This document shows positions 1-6,602 of a stretch of DNA of 63,562 bases, one piece after another. Numbering within the stretch: the stretch's first letter is position 1; the number at the start of each line of letters is the position of its first letter. The stretch is from the NCBI GenBank assembly GCA_018830645.1, contig JAHJSA010000033.1, positions 1-63,562 of the forward strand, written 5' to 3'. A model generated the notes under the pieces. That model ran no database searches and was not told the DNA's origin. It worked only from the letters and a program-made list of their open reading frames with translations. This DNA comes from Actinomycetota bacterium (lineage in GTDB: Bacteria > Actinomycetota > Thermoleophilia > RBG-16-64-13). Position numbers and translations under genes: made by a program.

Positions 1-131
1 CCTACGAGAAGGGCATCAAGGTGCGGGACGAGGAGTTGGCCGCCGTGAATCTCACGCGGGATGCCTTCCACGGGGAGTGGAACTATGCCATCGCCCCATG
101 CGAGCCTCAGATTGGGCCGGTTAATTCGTGA
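1..131 (+). mobile_element. ISAzo13-type transposase, C-terminal fragment (runs off the left edge)
   Basis: Reading from base 3, an open frame without a start runs to a TGA at 129-131 (42 residues visible). The segment containing KVRDEELAAVNL followed by AFHGEWNY matches the C-terminal signature I know from the ISAzo13 / Rhodopirellula-type DDE transposase family, where a ...FHGEWNY motif lies close to the stop. The rest of the gene lies outside the window, so intactness cannot be judged. It sits directly upstream of a run of toxin-antitoxin modules, consistent with a mobile or accessory border. Confidence 0.72.
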
Positions 132-214
132 CGGGCCCTTAGCCCGACCCCCTTGCGCGTCGTCGGTGGCGTGGGGTGGTTGCGCTGGCGTATCCGAAGG
201 GATACACTGGTGTC

Positions 215-505
215 GTGATCGAGATCCGGTAGACGGAGGCGTACGAGTCGTGGTTCGAGGGGCTCCGTGACCGGGAGGCCAAGTTCCGCATCCTCATCCG
301 CATCCGCCGGCTCTCGTTGGGGAACCCCGGGGACGTCAAACCGGTGGGGGAGGGTGTCTCTGAGCTTCGCATCCCCTACGGCCCCGGCTACCGGATCTAC
401 TTCGCCAAGCGAGGGGAGACGATCGTCGTCTTGCTGGCCGGCGGCGACAAGTCGACCCAGAAGCGTGACATCGAGCGGGCCAAGGAACTCGCTCGCGGTC
501 TTTGA
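215..505 (+). pseudogene. RelE/HigB-type toxin interrupted by an early amber codon
   Basis: A GTG at 215 opens the frame GTG ATC GAG ATC CGG TAG ACG GAG GCG TAC, so codon 6 is a stop (230-232). After it the frame is open to TGA at 503-505. The conceptual product (96 codons) has the layout of the RelE/ParE-like 'addiction module killer' family that pairs with the HTH antidote family encoded next: an N-terminal T/Q-EAYESWF-like segment, then helices, then the conserved strands GYRIYFAKRG and LLAGGDKSTQKRDIERAKE. Most relatives have Gln where the TAG is, so a single CAG-to-TAG change is the simplest explanation. The only in-frame restart is a TTG at 317, which would remove about a third of the fold. 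The toxin is therefore probably dead, or expressed only by readthrough. Confidence 0.75.
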
Positions 506-516
506 GGAGGACCACC

Positions 517-816
517 ATGCCCGAGAAGAAGACGAAGACCCGGCCTTGGGATCCGGCCCGCCACCTCGAGAGCGACGAGGACATCGCTTCCTACCTGGAC
601 GCCGCCTTGGAGGAGGAGGACCCCGCCCTCCTGGCCGCCGCGTTGGGCGATGTGGCCCGGGCAAAGGGCATGACCGAACTCGCGCGGGAGACCGGACTGG
701 GGCGAGAGAGCCTCTACAAAGCCCTCTCTCTGGACGGCAACCCGGAGTTCGGTACCGTGCAGAAGGTGGTTCGCTCGCTCGGGTTGGAGCTGCACGTTAC
801 GGCGCGATCGGGCTAA
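517..816 (+). CDS. HTH antitoxin of the RelE/HigB-like module (addiction module antidote family)
   Basis: This 99-residue protein has an N-terminal acidic helical region (DEDIASYLDAALEEED) and a helix-turn-helix around residues 50-75 (TELARETGLGRESLYKALS), the arrangement of the 'putative addiction module antidote' HTH family, which binds the cognate toxin and represses its own promoter. ATG 517 is preferred over TTG 502 because a strong GAGGAGG (504-510) lies just upstream. The start follows the toxin stop by 11 bases, so the pair was one operon. Because the toxin carries an amber codon, this may now be an orphan antitoxin. Its TAA stop lies inside an attC-like palindrome. Confidence 0.85.
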   Translation: MPEKKTKTRPWDPARHLESDEDIASYLDAALEEEDPALLAAALGDVARAKGMTELARETGLGRESLYKALSLDGNPEFGTVQKVVRSLGLELHVTARSG

Positions 817-867
817 CAGGCGCATCAACCCGACTCGCTTCGCTCGCGGGTTATCTGCCCGTGAGCC
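811..867 (+). repeat. attC-like imperfect palindrome 1
   Basis: A 57-bp imperfect palindrome begins with GGCTAAC (811-817, containing the antitoxin stop) and ends with GTGAGCC (861-867), which is the complement of GGCTCAC. The next segment on the left arm (AGGCGCAT) pairs mostly with ATCTGCCC on the right. A single unpaired C then precedes a perfect AACCCG/CGGGTT pairing (827-832 with 847-852). Terminal R-type boxes, inner L-type boxes and an extrahelical base between them are the architecture of integron attC sites. The outer boxes are degenerate, so this is either a divergent or a decayed site. Confidence 0.5.
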
Positions 868-887
868 GTGTTCCAGGCCTCGTCTAG

Positions 888-919
888 GGTGCTATACTCA
901 GCACCATAAGAATGGTGCT
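888..919 (+). promoter_or_regulatory. Promoter and three-half-site operator of the Phd/ParE module
   Basis: The -10-like hexamer TATACT (893-898) lies within an array of the half-site GGTGCT: forward at 888-893, inverted (AGCACC) at 900-905 and forward again at 914-919, giving two overlapping inverted repeats. The antitoxin start codon is at 934, so transcripts would have a short leader. Multiple alternating half-sites overlapping the promoter are typical of Phd/YefM autoregulation with toxin-dependent cooperativity. Confidence 0.6.
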
Positions 920-933
920 ATATGGAGGTTCTT

Positions 934-1209
934 ATGGCAACCACGATTCGGTTCTCAGAGGACGTCGTGCCCCTCGGCGACATGAAGGTGAATCCCGGCA
1001 AGATCGTACGCCGCGTTGATGAGACCGGCCGCCCAGTCCTGCTCACCAGTCATGGCCGGGGCGTCGCGGTGGTCCAGGCCCTCTCGGACTACGAAGCCGC
1101 GCAAGAGGAGCGCGATTTCATGCGCGCCGTTGTGGCCGGCCTGGCCGACATCGACGCGGGGCGCGTATCGTCGCTTGAAGAAGTGAAGCGTCGCTTGGGC
1201 CTCGACTGA
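934..1209 (+). CDS. Phd/YefM-family antitoxin
   Basis: This 91-residue protein has the Phd/YefM fold layout: an N-terminal strand and helices that dimerise and bind DNA (DMKVNPGKIVRRVDETGRPVLL), the typical strand pair ending in GRGVAVVQALSDYE, then a C-terminal helical tail (ERDFMRAVVAGLADIDAGRVS) that would wrap the toxin. ATG 934 is chosen over ATG 922 because GGAGG (925-929) lies between them at good spacing. Its TGA overlaps the ATG of the toxin gene, so translation is coupled. Expression is probably autorepressed through the half-site array immediately upstream. Confidence 0.88.
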   Translation: MATTIRFSEDVVPLGDMKVNPGKIVRRVDETGRPVLLTSHGRGVAVVQALSDYEAAQEERDFMRAVVAGLADIDAGRVSSLEEVKRRLGLD

Positions 1210-1523
1210 TGGCCAACCGATTCCGCGTCGAGTTCGCCAAGTCCGCGGAAGACGACCTCTTTGACATAGTCGCCTGGCATACGTCGCAGAAGGTGCCTGA
1301 CGTCGGCGCGCGTCTCGTCGCGGCCGTCCTGGAGCGCGTCGGTCAACTCGCCCTGTTCCCGGATAGCGGCAAGACTGTGCCCGAATTCGATACCCAGTGG
1401 CTTCGCGAACTCGCAATGCCGCCGTATCGGATCGTCTATCGTCGTGACGAGTCCGTGGTGACGATCGTCCGCGTGTGGCGCAGCGAACGACAGATGGATT
1501 CGGATCTGGAGGGAAACGTCTAA
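1209..1523 (+). CDS. RelE/ParE-family toxin
   Basis: This 104-residue protein matches the ParE/RelE superfamily: N-terminal FRVEFAKSAEDDLFDIVAWH, a central two-helix hairpin, and the C-terminal strands RELAMPPYRIVYRRDESVVTIVRVWRS, where PYRIVYR is the family's most recognisable motif. Family members inhibit either gyrase (ParE) or translation (RelE). The sequence alone does not decide which, although an antitoxin of Phd type and a long N-terminal hairpin favour a ParE-like protein. The start overlaps the antitoxin stop (ATGA). The TAA stop is part of the second attC-like palindrome. Confidence 0.85.
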   Translation: MANRFRVEFAKSAEDDLFDIVAWHTSQKVPDVGARLVAAVLERVGQLALFPDSGKTVPEFDTQWLRELAMPPYRIVYRRDESVVTIVRVWRSERQMDSDLEGNV

Positions 1524-1581
1524 CAAGCCGCTGCAGTCCGACGCCGCTTGGCGGCGCGGCTGGGCGGCAGGATCGTTCGTC
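1518..1581 (+). repeat. attC-like imperfect palindrome 2
   Basis: This 64-bp element begins with GTCTAAC (1518-1524), a perfect match to the integron inverse-core consensus RYYYAAC, and includes the toxin stop codon. Its centre (GACGCCGC, then TTGG, then CGGCGCGG) closely resembles the middle of well-known attC sites. The arms GCCGC..CAG..CCG pair with CGG..CTG..GCGGC with unpaired bases between blocks. The right-hand core is poor (GTTCGTC at 1575-1581). Confidence 0.5.
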
Positions 1582-1600
1582 GAACGGGTCGCATCTCATC

Positions 1601-1629
1601 TTGACTTGTGTCACGTGACAGTTTACGTT
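1601..1629 (+). promoter_or_regulatory. higBA promoter with a palindromic operator
   Basis: A TTGACT (-35, 1601-1606) and TACGTT (-10, 1624-1629) are separated by 17 bases. A perfect 12-bp palindrome, TGTCACGTGACA (1609-1620), fills the spacer. The toxin ATG follows at 1636, only six bases after the -10, so the mRNA would be essentially leaderless. The palindrome is a good candidate for HigA autorepression. Confidence 0.72.
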
Positions 1630-1635
1630 TGACGT

Positions 1636-1917
1636 ATGATCAAGACGTTCGCAGATCGGCGTACCCAGGACCTCTATGTGACAGGAGCCGCCAAGCGGTT
1701 TCCTCCAGACGTGGCCAAGCGCGCCGCGCGCAAGCTGGAATACGTCGACCTCGCGACCGGACTGGAGGACCTGAAGGTGCCGCCTGGCAACCGGCTCCAT
1801 GCACTGGAGGGCGACCGCAAGGGGCAGCACTCGATCTCCGTCAACGACCAGTGGCGCATCTGCTTCCGCTTCGTCGATGGCGACGCGTACGACGTCGAGG
1901 TCTGCGACTACCACTAG
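1636..1917 (+). CDS. higB: HigB-type mRNA-interferase toxin (RelE superfamily)
   Basis: This 93-residue protein shows the characteristic HigB/GraT sequence order: MIKTFADRRTQDLY at the N-terminus, AARKLEYVDLA in the middle, the signature LKVPPGNRLHALEGDRKGQ, and the C-terminal WRICFRFVDGDAYDVEVCDYH, with the WRICF-type strand and terminal H expected for the family. HigB toxins cleave mRNA on the ribosome. As usual for higBA, the toxin comes first and the antitoxin follows after 13 bases. The gene appears intact and the transcript is probably leaderless. Confidence 0.93.
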   Translation: MIKTFADRRTQDLYVTGAAKRFPPDVAKRAARKLEYVDLATGLEDLKVPPGNRLHALEGDRKGQHSISVNDQWRICFRFVDGDAYDVEVCDYH

Positions 1918-1930
1918 AACGAGGTGTGAC

Positions 1931-2245
1931 ATGAGTATCAAGAACACAGGACTGATGACGCGCCGGCCCACCCACCCCGGCGAGATGCTGCGCGAGGACT
2001 TCCTGCCGGACTACGGGCTGACGGTGTCCGCGCTCGCCGAGGCGGTCGGCGTCTCGCGCCAGTCGATCAACGAGCTGCTGCGCGGTCGCCGGGCCGTGAG
2101 CCCCGAGATGGCCCTGCGCCTGTCGAAGCTCTTCGGCAACTCGCCGGAGTTCTGGCTCAACGTGCAGCGCGCGGTCGATCTGTGGGACGCGGCGCAGGCG
2201 ATCAAGGACGACGTGGCTCGGATCAAGCCGCTGAGCGTCGCATAA
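1931..2245 (+). CDS. higA: HigA-type antitoxin (XRE family)
   Basis: This 104-residue HTH protein has the HigA signature at its N-terminus (RRPTHPGEMLREDFLPDYGLT), an XRE helix-turn-helix (SALAEAVGVSRQSINELLRG) and the C-terminal segment MALRLSKLFGNSPEFWLNVQ typical of the family. The ATG at 1931 follows the higB stop directly, and a longer frame reaching into higB is not needed. The protein would neutralise HigB and repress the promoter through the palindrome at 1609-1620. Its TAA stop is inside the third attC-like element. Confidence 0.94.
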   Translation: MSIKNTGLMTRRPTHPGEMLREDFLPDYGLTVSALAEAVGVSRQSINELLRGRRAVSPEMALRLSKLFGNSPEFWLNVQRAVDLWDAAQAIKDDVARIKPLSVA

Positions 2246-2300
2246 CCACGGCTTCCAGCGGACTGCGCTACGCGTGCCGCTGAAGTTGCGGTCGTTAGCC
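2240..2300 (+). repeat. attC-like imperfect palindrome 3
   Basis: This 61-bp palindrome runs from GCATAAC (2240-2246, includes the higA stop) to GTTAGCC (2294-2300), which differs from the GTTRRRY core consensus at one base. The inner arms TTCCAGCGG and CCGCTGAA pair completely except for one extra C on the left strand, the extrahelical-base feature of attC sites. It is the best of the three elements in this array. Downstream (2301-2550) no convincing gene was found. Confidence 0.55.
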
Positions 2301-2550
2301 CTGCTCACCCCGGTGCTCATCATGGCGCAATAGGCCCGTCGGCGCCGGCATTCCGATTTCCGTCGATGGGCGGGCGCGGGACGAGGAGGCCGTCCGCATT
2401 GTCCTGCCTGGGCTCCGACGAGCGACATCCAATATCTCTCCCCCCGCCACCCGAGTGGGGGCCGCTGAGTTGGCGCTCATCTGATCCAACTCCCTTCTCT
2501 GCAGAAGCTCAGGCAGCCCCAACAGCCGTCATCGCTTACTGGCCGACGTT

Positions 2551-2591
2551 CTAGTACTAGCGCTTGCATCCCTTTATCTGCCTGCTATACT
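2551..2591 (+). promoter_or_regulatory. Promoter of the Hdr/OYE operon with an adjacent palindrome
   Basis: TTGCAT (2564-2569) and TATACT (2586-2591), spaced 16 bases, form a good housekeeping-type promoter about 100 bases before the first ferredoxin. The perfect palindrome CTAGTACTAG (2551-2560) abuts the -35 and could be an operator or activator site. The rest of the 2301-2693 intergenic stretch shows no other feature that I recognise. Confidence 0.65.
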
Positions 2592-2693
2592 GGGGTCAAT
2601 CCTTCTTTGGTTGGCTGGTCAATAGACGGGCTGAAGGGGGAGCGCAGGCTAGGTGCCCTGGCCGTGTCGGGCACGAAGAGGGGGTTCGTCTCC

Positions 2694-2909
2694 ATGAGGC
2701 GTCACGGTCCAGTCGAATACGAGATCTACCTGATCGGGCTCGATCAGCAGCTCTGCGACGGGTGTCGCCGCTGTGTGGATATCTGCCCGGTCGACGTGTT
2801 CGAGATGCGCCGCGGCCCCGCCGAGGTGGTGCGGGCCGAGAACTGCCTGTACTGCCGCGGGTGCCTTGGAGTGTGCGACCCCGGCGCCATCACCATCACC
2901 GAGATCTAG
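2694..2909 (+). CDS. Small 2[4Fe-4S] ferredoxin
   Basis: This 71-residue protein carries two ferredoxin motifs, CDGCRRCVDICPVD and CLYCRGCLGVCDPG. The second has D instead of P after its last cysteine but keeps the cluster spacing. ATG 2694 is chosen because the frame further upstream has no ferredoxin character and AGAGGGGG lies about 10 bases upstream. It is the first gene of a redox operon and probably donates or accepts electrons for the HdrA-like flavoproteins that follow. Confidence 0.85.
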   Translation: MRRHGPVEYEIYLIGLDQQLCDGCRRCVDICPVDVFEMRRGPAEVVRAENCLYCRGCLGVCDPGAITITEI

Positions 2910-2957
2910 CGCCACCCGCGGGCGCCAACTGCCACCCACGCGAGACGAGGTCGGTCA

Positions 2958-4331
2958 ATGTCTGATTCGGTACTGATAGTCGGAGGCGGCATCGCCGGGA
3001 TCACCGCCGCCTTGAACGTCGCCGACTACGGACGCCACGTGTACCTGGTGGACGACACCCCCAGCATCGGGGGCACGATGGCGCGTCTCGACAAGACCTT
3101 CCCCACCAACGATTGTTCCATCTGCATCGAGGCTCCCAAGATGTACGAGGTGAACACGCACCCGAACATCGAGATCCTCACGAACACCGAGATCCGCAAG
3201 GTCACCCAGACCGACGACGGCTTCACCATCCGCCTGCTCAAGAAGGCGAAGTACGTCGACGAGGAGAAGTGCACCGCCTGCGGCAAGTGCGTGGAAGCCT
3301 GCCCGGTCTCCGTGCCGGACGAGATCGACGGCAAGATCGGCGGCACTCGCAAGCTGATCTCCGTGGCATTCCCCCAGGCGGTGCCCAACAAGAACTACCT
3401 CGACATCCGCTGCCGCAACGGCAGCATGCGCTCCGAGGGCGCCTGCATCGGCGAGTGTGTGGTCGACTGCAGCCAGTGCCGGGAGTGCCCCATCGCCCAC
3501 TGCGTGAAGGCCTGCAACAACGAGGGCAAGTTCGCGGTGGTTCTCTGGCAGAAGGACGAGAACATCGACATCGACGTGCAGAGCGTGATCGTGGCCACGG
3601 GCATCAAGAGCCACGAGCCCCCCGAGGGCCTCTACGGCTACGACGTGTTTCCGAACGTCATCACCTACATGCACTTCGAGCGGCTCATGAACGCGGGAGG
3701 CCCCACCGAAGGCGACATCATCCGTCCGTCGGACAAACAGCATCCGCATAGGATCGCCTGGATCCAGTGCGTAGACCGGGGCGACAAGGGCCTGCCCTAC
3801 TGCTCCAAGGTGTGCTGCATGGTAGCCGCCAAGCAGACCATCATCACCAAGGAGCACGACCCGTCCGCCGAGTGCACCGTCTTCTACAACAACATGACCA
3901 GCTACGGCAAGGGGTTCGAGGAGTTCTACCAGAAGGCCTCGGGGCTGGGCGTGCGCTACATCATCGGGCGTCCGTTCGACGTGACCGAGGATCCCGAGAC
4001 GCACAACCTCACATTGCGCTACGAGGACATCATCAACGGCACCATCGTCGAGGAGGAGTTCGACCTGGTGGTGCTCTCCAGCGGCCTCGAGCCCAACGAC
4101 CGCAACAAGCGCGTCGCGAAGACCCTGAAGATCGACGTGGACGAGCGCACCGGCTTCTTCACCGAGCCAGACCCGCTCTTCTCGCCTCTCGAAACGGCCA
4201 CGCCCGGCGTGTTCCTGTGCGGCGGCGCCACCAGCCCCATCGACATCTCCGAGAGCGTGGTGCAGGCGACTGCGGCGAGCATGAAGGCCGTGGCGCGACG
4301 CGTGCGGGTGGCCGAGGAGGTTGCGGTATGA
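2958..4331 (+). CDS. HdrA-like FAD/iron-sulfur oxidoreductase
   Basis: This 457-residue flavoprotein has a dinucleotide-binding motif GGGIAG (residues 9-14), the HdrA-specific N-terminal segment KTFPTNDCSICIEAPKM with C53 and C56, a ferredoxin motif C105-x2-C108-x2-C111-x3-C115, and a Cys-rich block (C163 to C186) of the kind seen in HdrA proteins. The C-terminal GVFLCGGATSP closes the FAD domain. HdrA binds the FAD at which archaeal heterodisulfide reductases bifurcate electrons. In bacteria, HdrA-like proteins link NADH, ferredoxin and acceptors. A second HdrA copy follows at once with an ATGA overlap, so the pair probably forms one complex. The electron acceptor is unknown, and no HdrB (CCG-domain) gene is visible. 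Confidence 0.85.
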   Translation: MSDSVLIVGGGIAGITAALNVADYGRHVYLVDDTPSIGGTMARLDKTFPTNDCSICIEAPKMYEVNTHPNIEILTNTEIRKVTQTDDGFTIRLLKKAKYVDEEKCTACGKCVEACPVSVPDEIDGKIGGTRKLISVAFPQAVPNKNYLDIRCRNGSMRSEGACIGECVVDCSQCRECPIAHCVKACNNEGKFAVVLWQKDENIDIDVQSVIVATGIKSHEPPEGLYGYDVFPNVITYMHFERLMNAGGPTEGDIIRPSDKQHPHRIAWIQCVDRGDKGLPYCSKVCCMVAAKQTIITKEHDPSAECTVFYNNMTSYGKGFEEFYQKASGLGVRYIIGRPFDVTEDPETHNLTLRYEDIINGTIVEEEFDLVVLSSGLEPNDRNKRVAKTLKIDVDERTGFFTEPDPLFSPLETATPGVFLCGGATSPIDISESVVQATAASMKAVARRVRVAEEVAV

Positions 4332-6595
4332 CCGAGGAGCGCATGGACGCCGCCGACGCGCCAGAGAGCGCCATGCCTGAGAGCGCCGCGTCCGAGGCCG
4401 CCGCCCCCGAAGCGACCGAAGCCGGCGCCGAAGTATCACCCGCCTCCACTGCGCACTCCGCCGGCGCCGCCGCCAACCCCGCCGCGTCAGCCGCTCCCGC
4501 CGCCGGCGCCTCCGCGCCCGCGGGCGCTTCCGACGACCCCCGGGTGGGCGTGTTCGTGTGCGACTGCGGCACCAACATCGCCGCCACTGTGGATTGCCCG
4601 AGCGTCACCGAGTACGCCGCGGGCCTGGGCGACGTGGTCTTCGCCGAAGAGGGCAAGTGGATCTGCTCGGTGGACTACCTCACCCGCATCCAGCAGGCGG
4701 TCAAAGAGAACGACCTCAACCGGGCCGTCGTGGCGTGCTGCACGCCGCGCACCCACGAGAAGCTCTTCAAGAACACGGTGGGCGCCGCGGGTATGAACCC
4801 GTACCAGCTTGAGTTCGTGAGCATCCGCGAGCAGGTCTCCTGGGTGCACAAGGCCGACAAGGCCGTCGCCACCGACAAAGCCAAGGACCTCGTCAAGATG
4901 GGCGTGGCCAAGGCCCGCCTGCTCGAAGAGGGCGAGGAGATCCGTCTGCCGGTGAAGACCGACTGCCTGGTGATCGGGGGCGGAGCAGCGGGTATGACCG
5001 CCGCCATCGCCGTTGCCGACCAAGGGTACGTGGTGCGGCTGGTCGAGAAGCAGGACGTGCTCGGCGGGCTGCTCAAAGACGTGAACACCGTGGCGCCCAA
5101 AGGTGTGCCCGCAGCCGAGGTGGTCGAGCGGCTCGTGGCTCAGGTGGTCGCCAGCGAGAACATCGAGGTGCTCACCAGCACCGAGATCACTGCGCTTGCG
5201 GGCTACATCGGCAACTACACGGTCGACGTGAGCCGCGTCGGCGTGCCCGGCACGTTCGACGCTTCCACCATCATCGTGACCACAGGTATGCGCGAACTCG
5301 ACGCCACCGGCCACTACGGCCACGGCACCGGTGACGACGTGATCACCCAGCTCGACCTGGAGCGACGCCTGAAGGCGGGCGAACCCCTGGGCGCAAAGAA
5401 CGTGGTCATCGTGCAGTGCGTGCGCTCCCGCAACGAAGAGCGGGGCTGCTGCCACATCGGCTGCACGGTGGCGCTCAAGAACGCCCTTGAGATCAAGCAG
5501 CGTGACCCCGAGGCCAACGTGTATCTGCTGTACAAAGACCTGATCACCGTCAAAGACGAATATGCCCACATGAAGGAGATCCTGAAGGCGGGCGTCAAGA
5601 CGGTGCGCTTCAGTGACGCACGCCCCCCCGAAGTGACCCGCGGCGCCGACGGCCGCGCCGCGGTGACGGTGCACGACGTGCTGCTGGGTGCGGAACTCAC
5701 GCTGCCCGCCGACCTCGTGGTGCTCACCGTTGGCTTCGAGGGCGACGAGACCGTGCCCCACCTGCGCGGCCTGCTCAAGGTGTCGGCGAACGAAGACGGT
5801 TTCTTCACCGAGTCGCACGTCAAGCTCGGGCCCTTGGACTTCGCCGCCGCCGGCGTCTACCTGGCCGGGTCGGCCCGCTCGCCGAAACCCCTGCGCGACG
5901 TGCGCGAGGAGGCGCTGGGCGCCGCCATGCGGGCCAGTATCCCTATGACGAAAGGTCACGTGCAGGCCGAGGGTATCGTGGCCACGGTCGACCTCACCGA
6001 CTGCTCGCAGTGCGGCCTCTGCTGGAAGAACTGCCCCTTCGGCGCGATCGAGGAGATCGACAAGAACCCTCACATCCTGGAGGCGCTCTGCAAAGGCTGC
6101 GGACTCTGCGCCGCCGATTGCCCCAAAGAGTGCATCCAGATCGTGCACTACGGCGACGCCCAGATCGCGGCCCAGATCGAGGCCGCCCTTGAGGACAAGC
6201 CGGAGGAGAAGATCATCGCCTTCGTGTGCCATTGGTGCGCGCTCGGTGCGGTTGACATCGCCGGCGTGGGCCGCTCGGAGTATCCGGCGAACGCCCGCAT
6301 CATCCGGGTGATGTGCTCCGCGCGGGTGGCCCAGAAGTACGTGCTCGACTGCTACGACCGGGGCGCGGCCGGCGTGCTGGTGGCCGGGTGCGAGTTCCCC
6401 ACCTGCCACTACATCACCGGCAACTACAAGTGCTCCGACCGTCTGGTGCGTCTGCGCAAGAAGATGGAGAAGAAAGGCTACGACACCAGCAGGCTGTGGG
6501 AAGTGTGGCTCTCGGCGTCCATGGGGCCGAAGTGGGTGGCCACCATGAAAGAGATGACCGAAGTCCTGGGCCTCGTCCCCGCGTGCAAGAGCTGA
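4328..6595 (+). CDS. HdrA-MvhD fusion with an N-terminal low-complexity tail
   Basis: In this 755-residue protein, residues 1-70 are almost entirely A/E/S/P and probably disordered. There follow an HdrA N-terminal domain (VGVFVCDCGTNI at about 73), an FAD motif VIGGGAAG (about 215-222), two ferredoxin motifs (CSQCGLCWKNCP and CKGCGLCAADCP, about 558-600), and from about 628 an MvhD/FrhD-type [2Fe-2S] domain (FVCHWCALGAVD, then RVMCSARV, then GCEFPTCHY). In methanogens MvhD carries electrons from hydrogenase or formate dehydrogenase to HdrA, and HdrA-MvhD fusions are known in bacteria. Here no hydrogenase is adjacent, so the donor may be the GltD-like NAD(P)H module encoded next. The start overlaps the upstream stop. 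Confidence 0.88.
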   Translation: MTEERMDAADAPESAMPESAASEAAAPEATEAGAEVSPASTAHSAGAAANPAASAAPAAGASAPAGASDDPRVGVFVCDCGTNIAATVDCPSVTEYAAGLGDVVFAEEGKWICSVDYLTRIQQAVKENDLNRAVVACCTPRTHEKLFKNTVGAAGMNPYQLEFVSIREQVSWVHKADKAVATDKAKDLVKMGVAKARLLEEGEEIRLPVKTDCLVIGGGAAGMTAAIAVADQGYVVRLVEKQDVLGGLLKDVNTVAPKGVPAAEVVERLVAQVVASENIEVLTSTEITALAGYIGNYTVDVSRVGVPGTFDASTIIVTTGMRELDATGHYGHGTGDDVITQLDLERRLKAGEPLGAKNVVIVQCVRSRNEERGCCHIGCTVALKNALEIKQRDPEANVYLLYKDLITVKDEYAHMKEILKAGVKTVRFSDARPPEVTRGADGRAAVTVHDVLLGAELTLPADLVVLTVGFEGDETVPHLRGLLKVSANEDGFFTESHVKLGPLDFAAAGVYLAGSARSPKPLRDVREEALGAAMRASIPMTKGHVQAEGIVATVDLTDCSQCGLCWKNCPFGAIEEIDKNPHILEALCKGCGLCAADCPKECIQIVHYGDAQIAAQIEAALEDKPEEKIIAFVCHWCALGAVDIAGVGRSEYPANARIIRVMCSARVAQKYVLDCYDRGAAGVLVAGCEFPTCHYITGNYKCSDRLVRLRKKMEKKGYDTSRLWEVWLSASMGPKWVATMKEMTEVLGLVPACKS

Positions 6596-6602
6596 GGACG
6601 CC

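Noticed and set aside
215-505. Pyrrolysine or other recoding at the in-frame TAG
   Set aside because: No supporting context; relatives have Gln there, so a point mutation is simpler.
2301-2560. Possible fourth cassette gene between the attC-like site and the Hdr operon promoter
   Set aside because: Frames here are short, lack start signals and show no recognisable domain.
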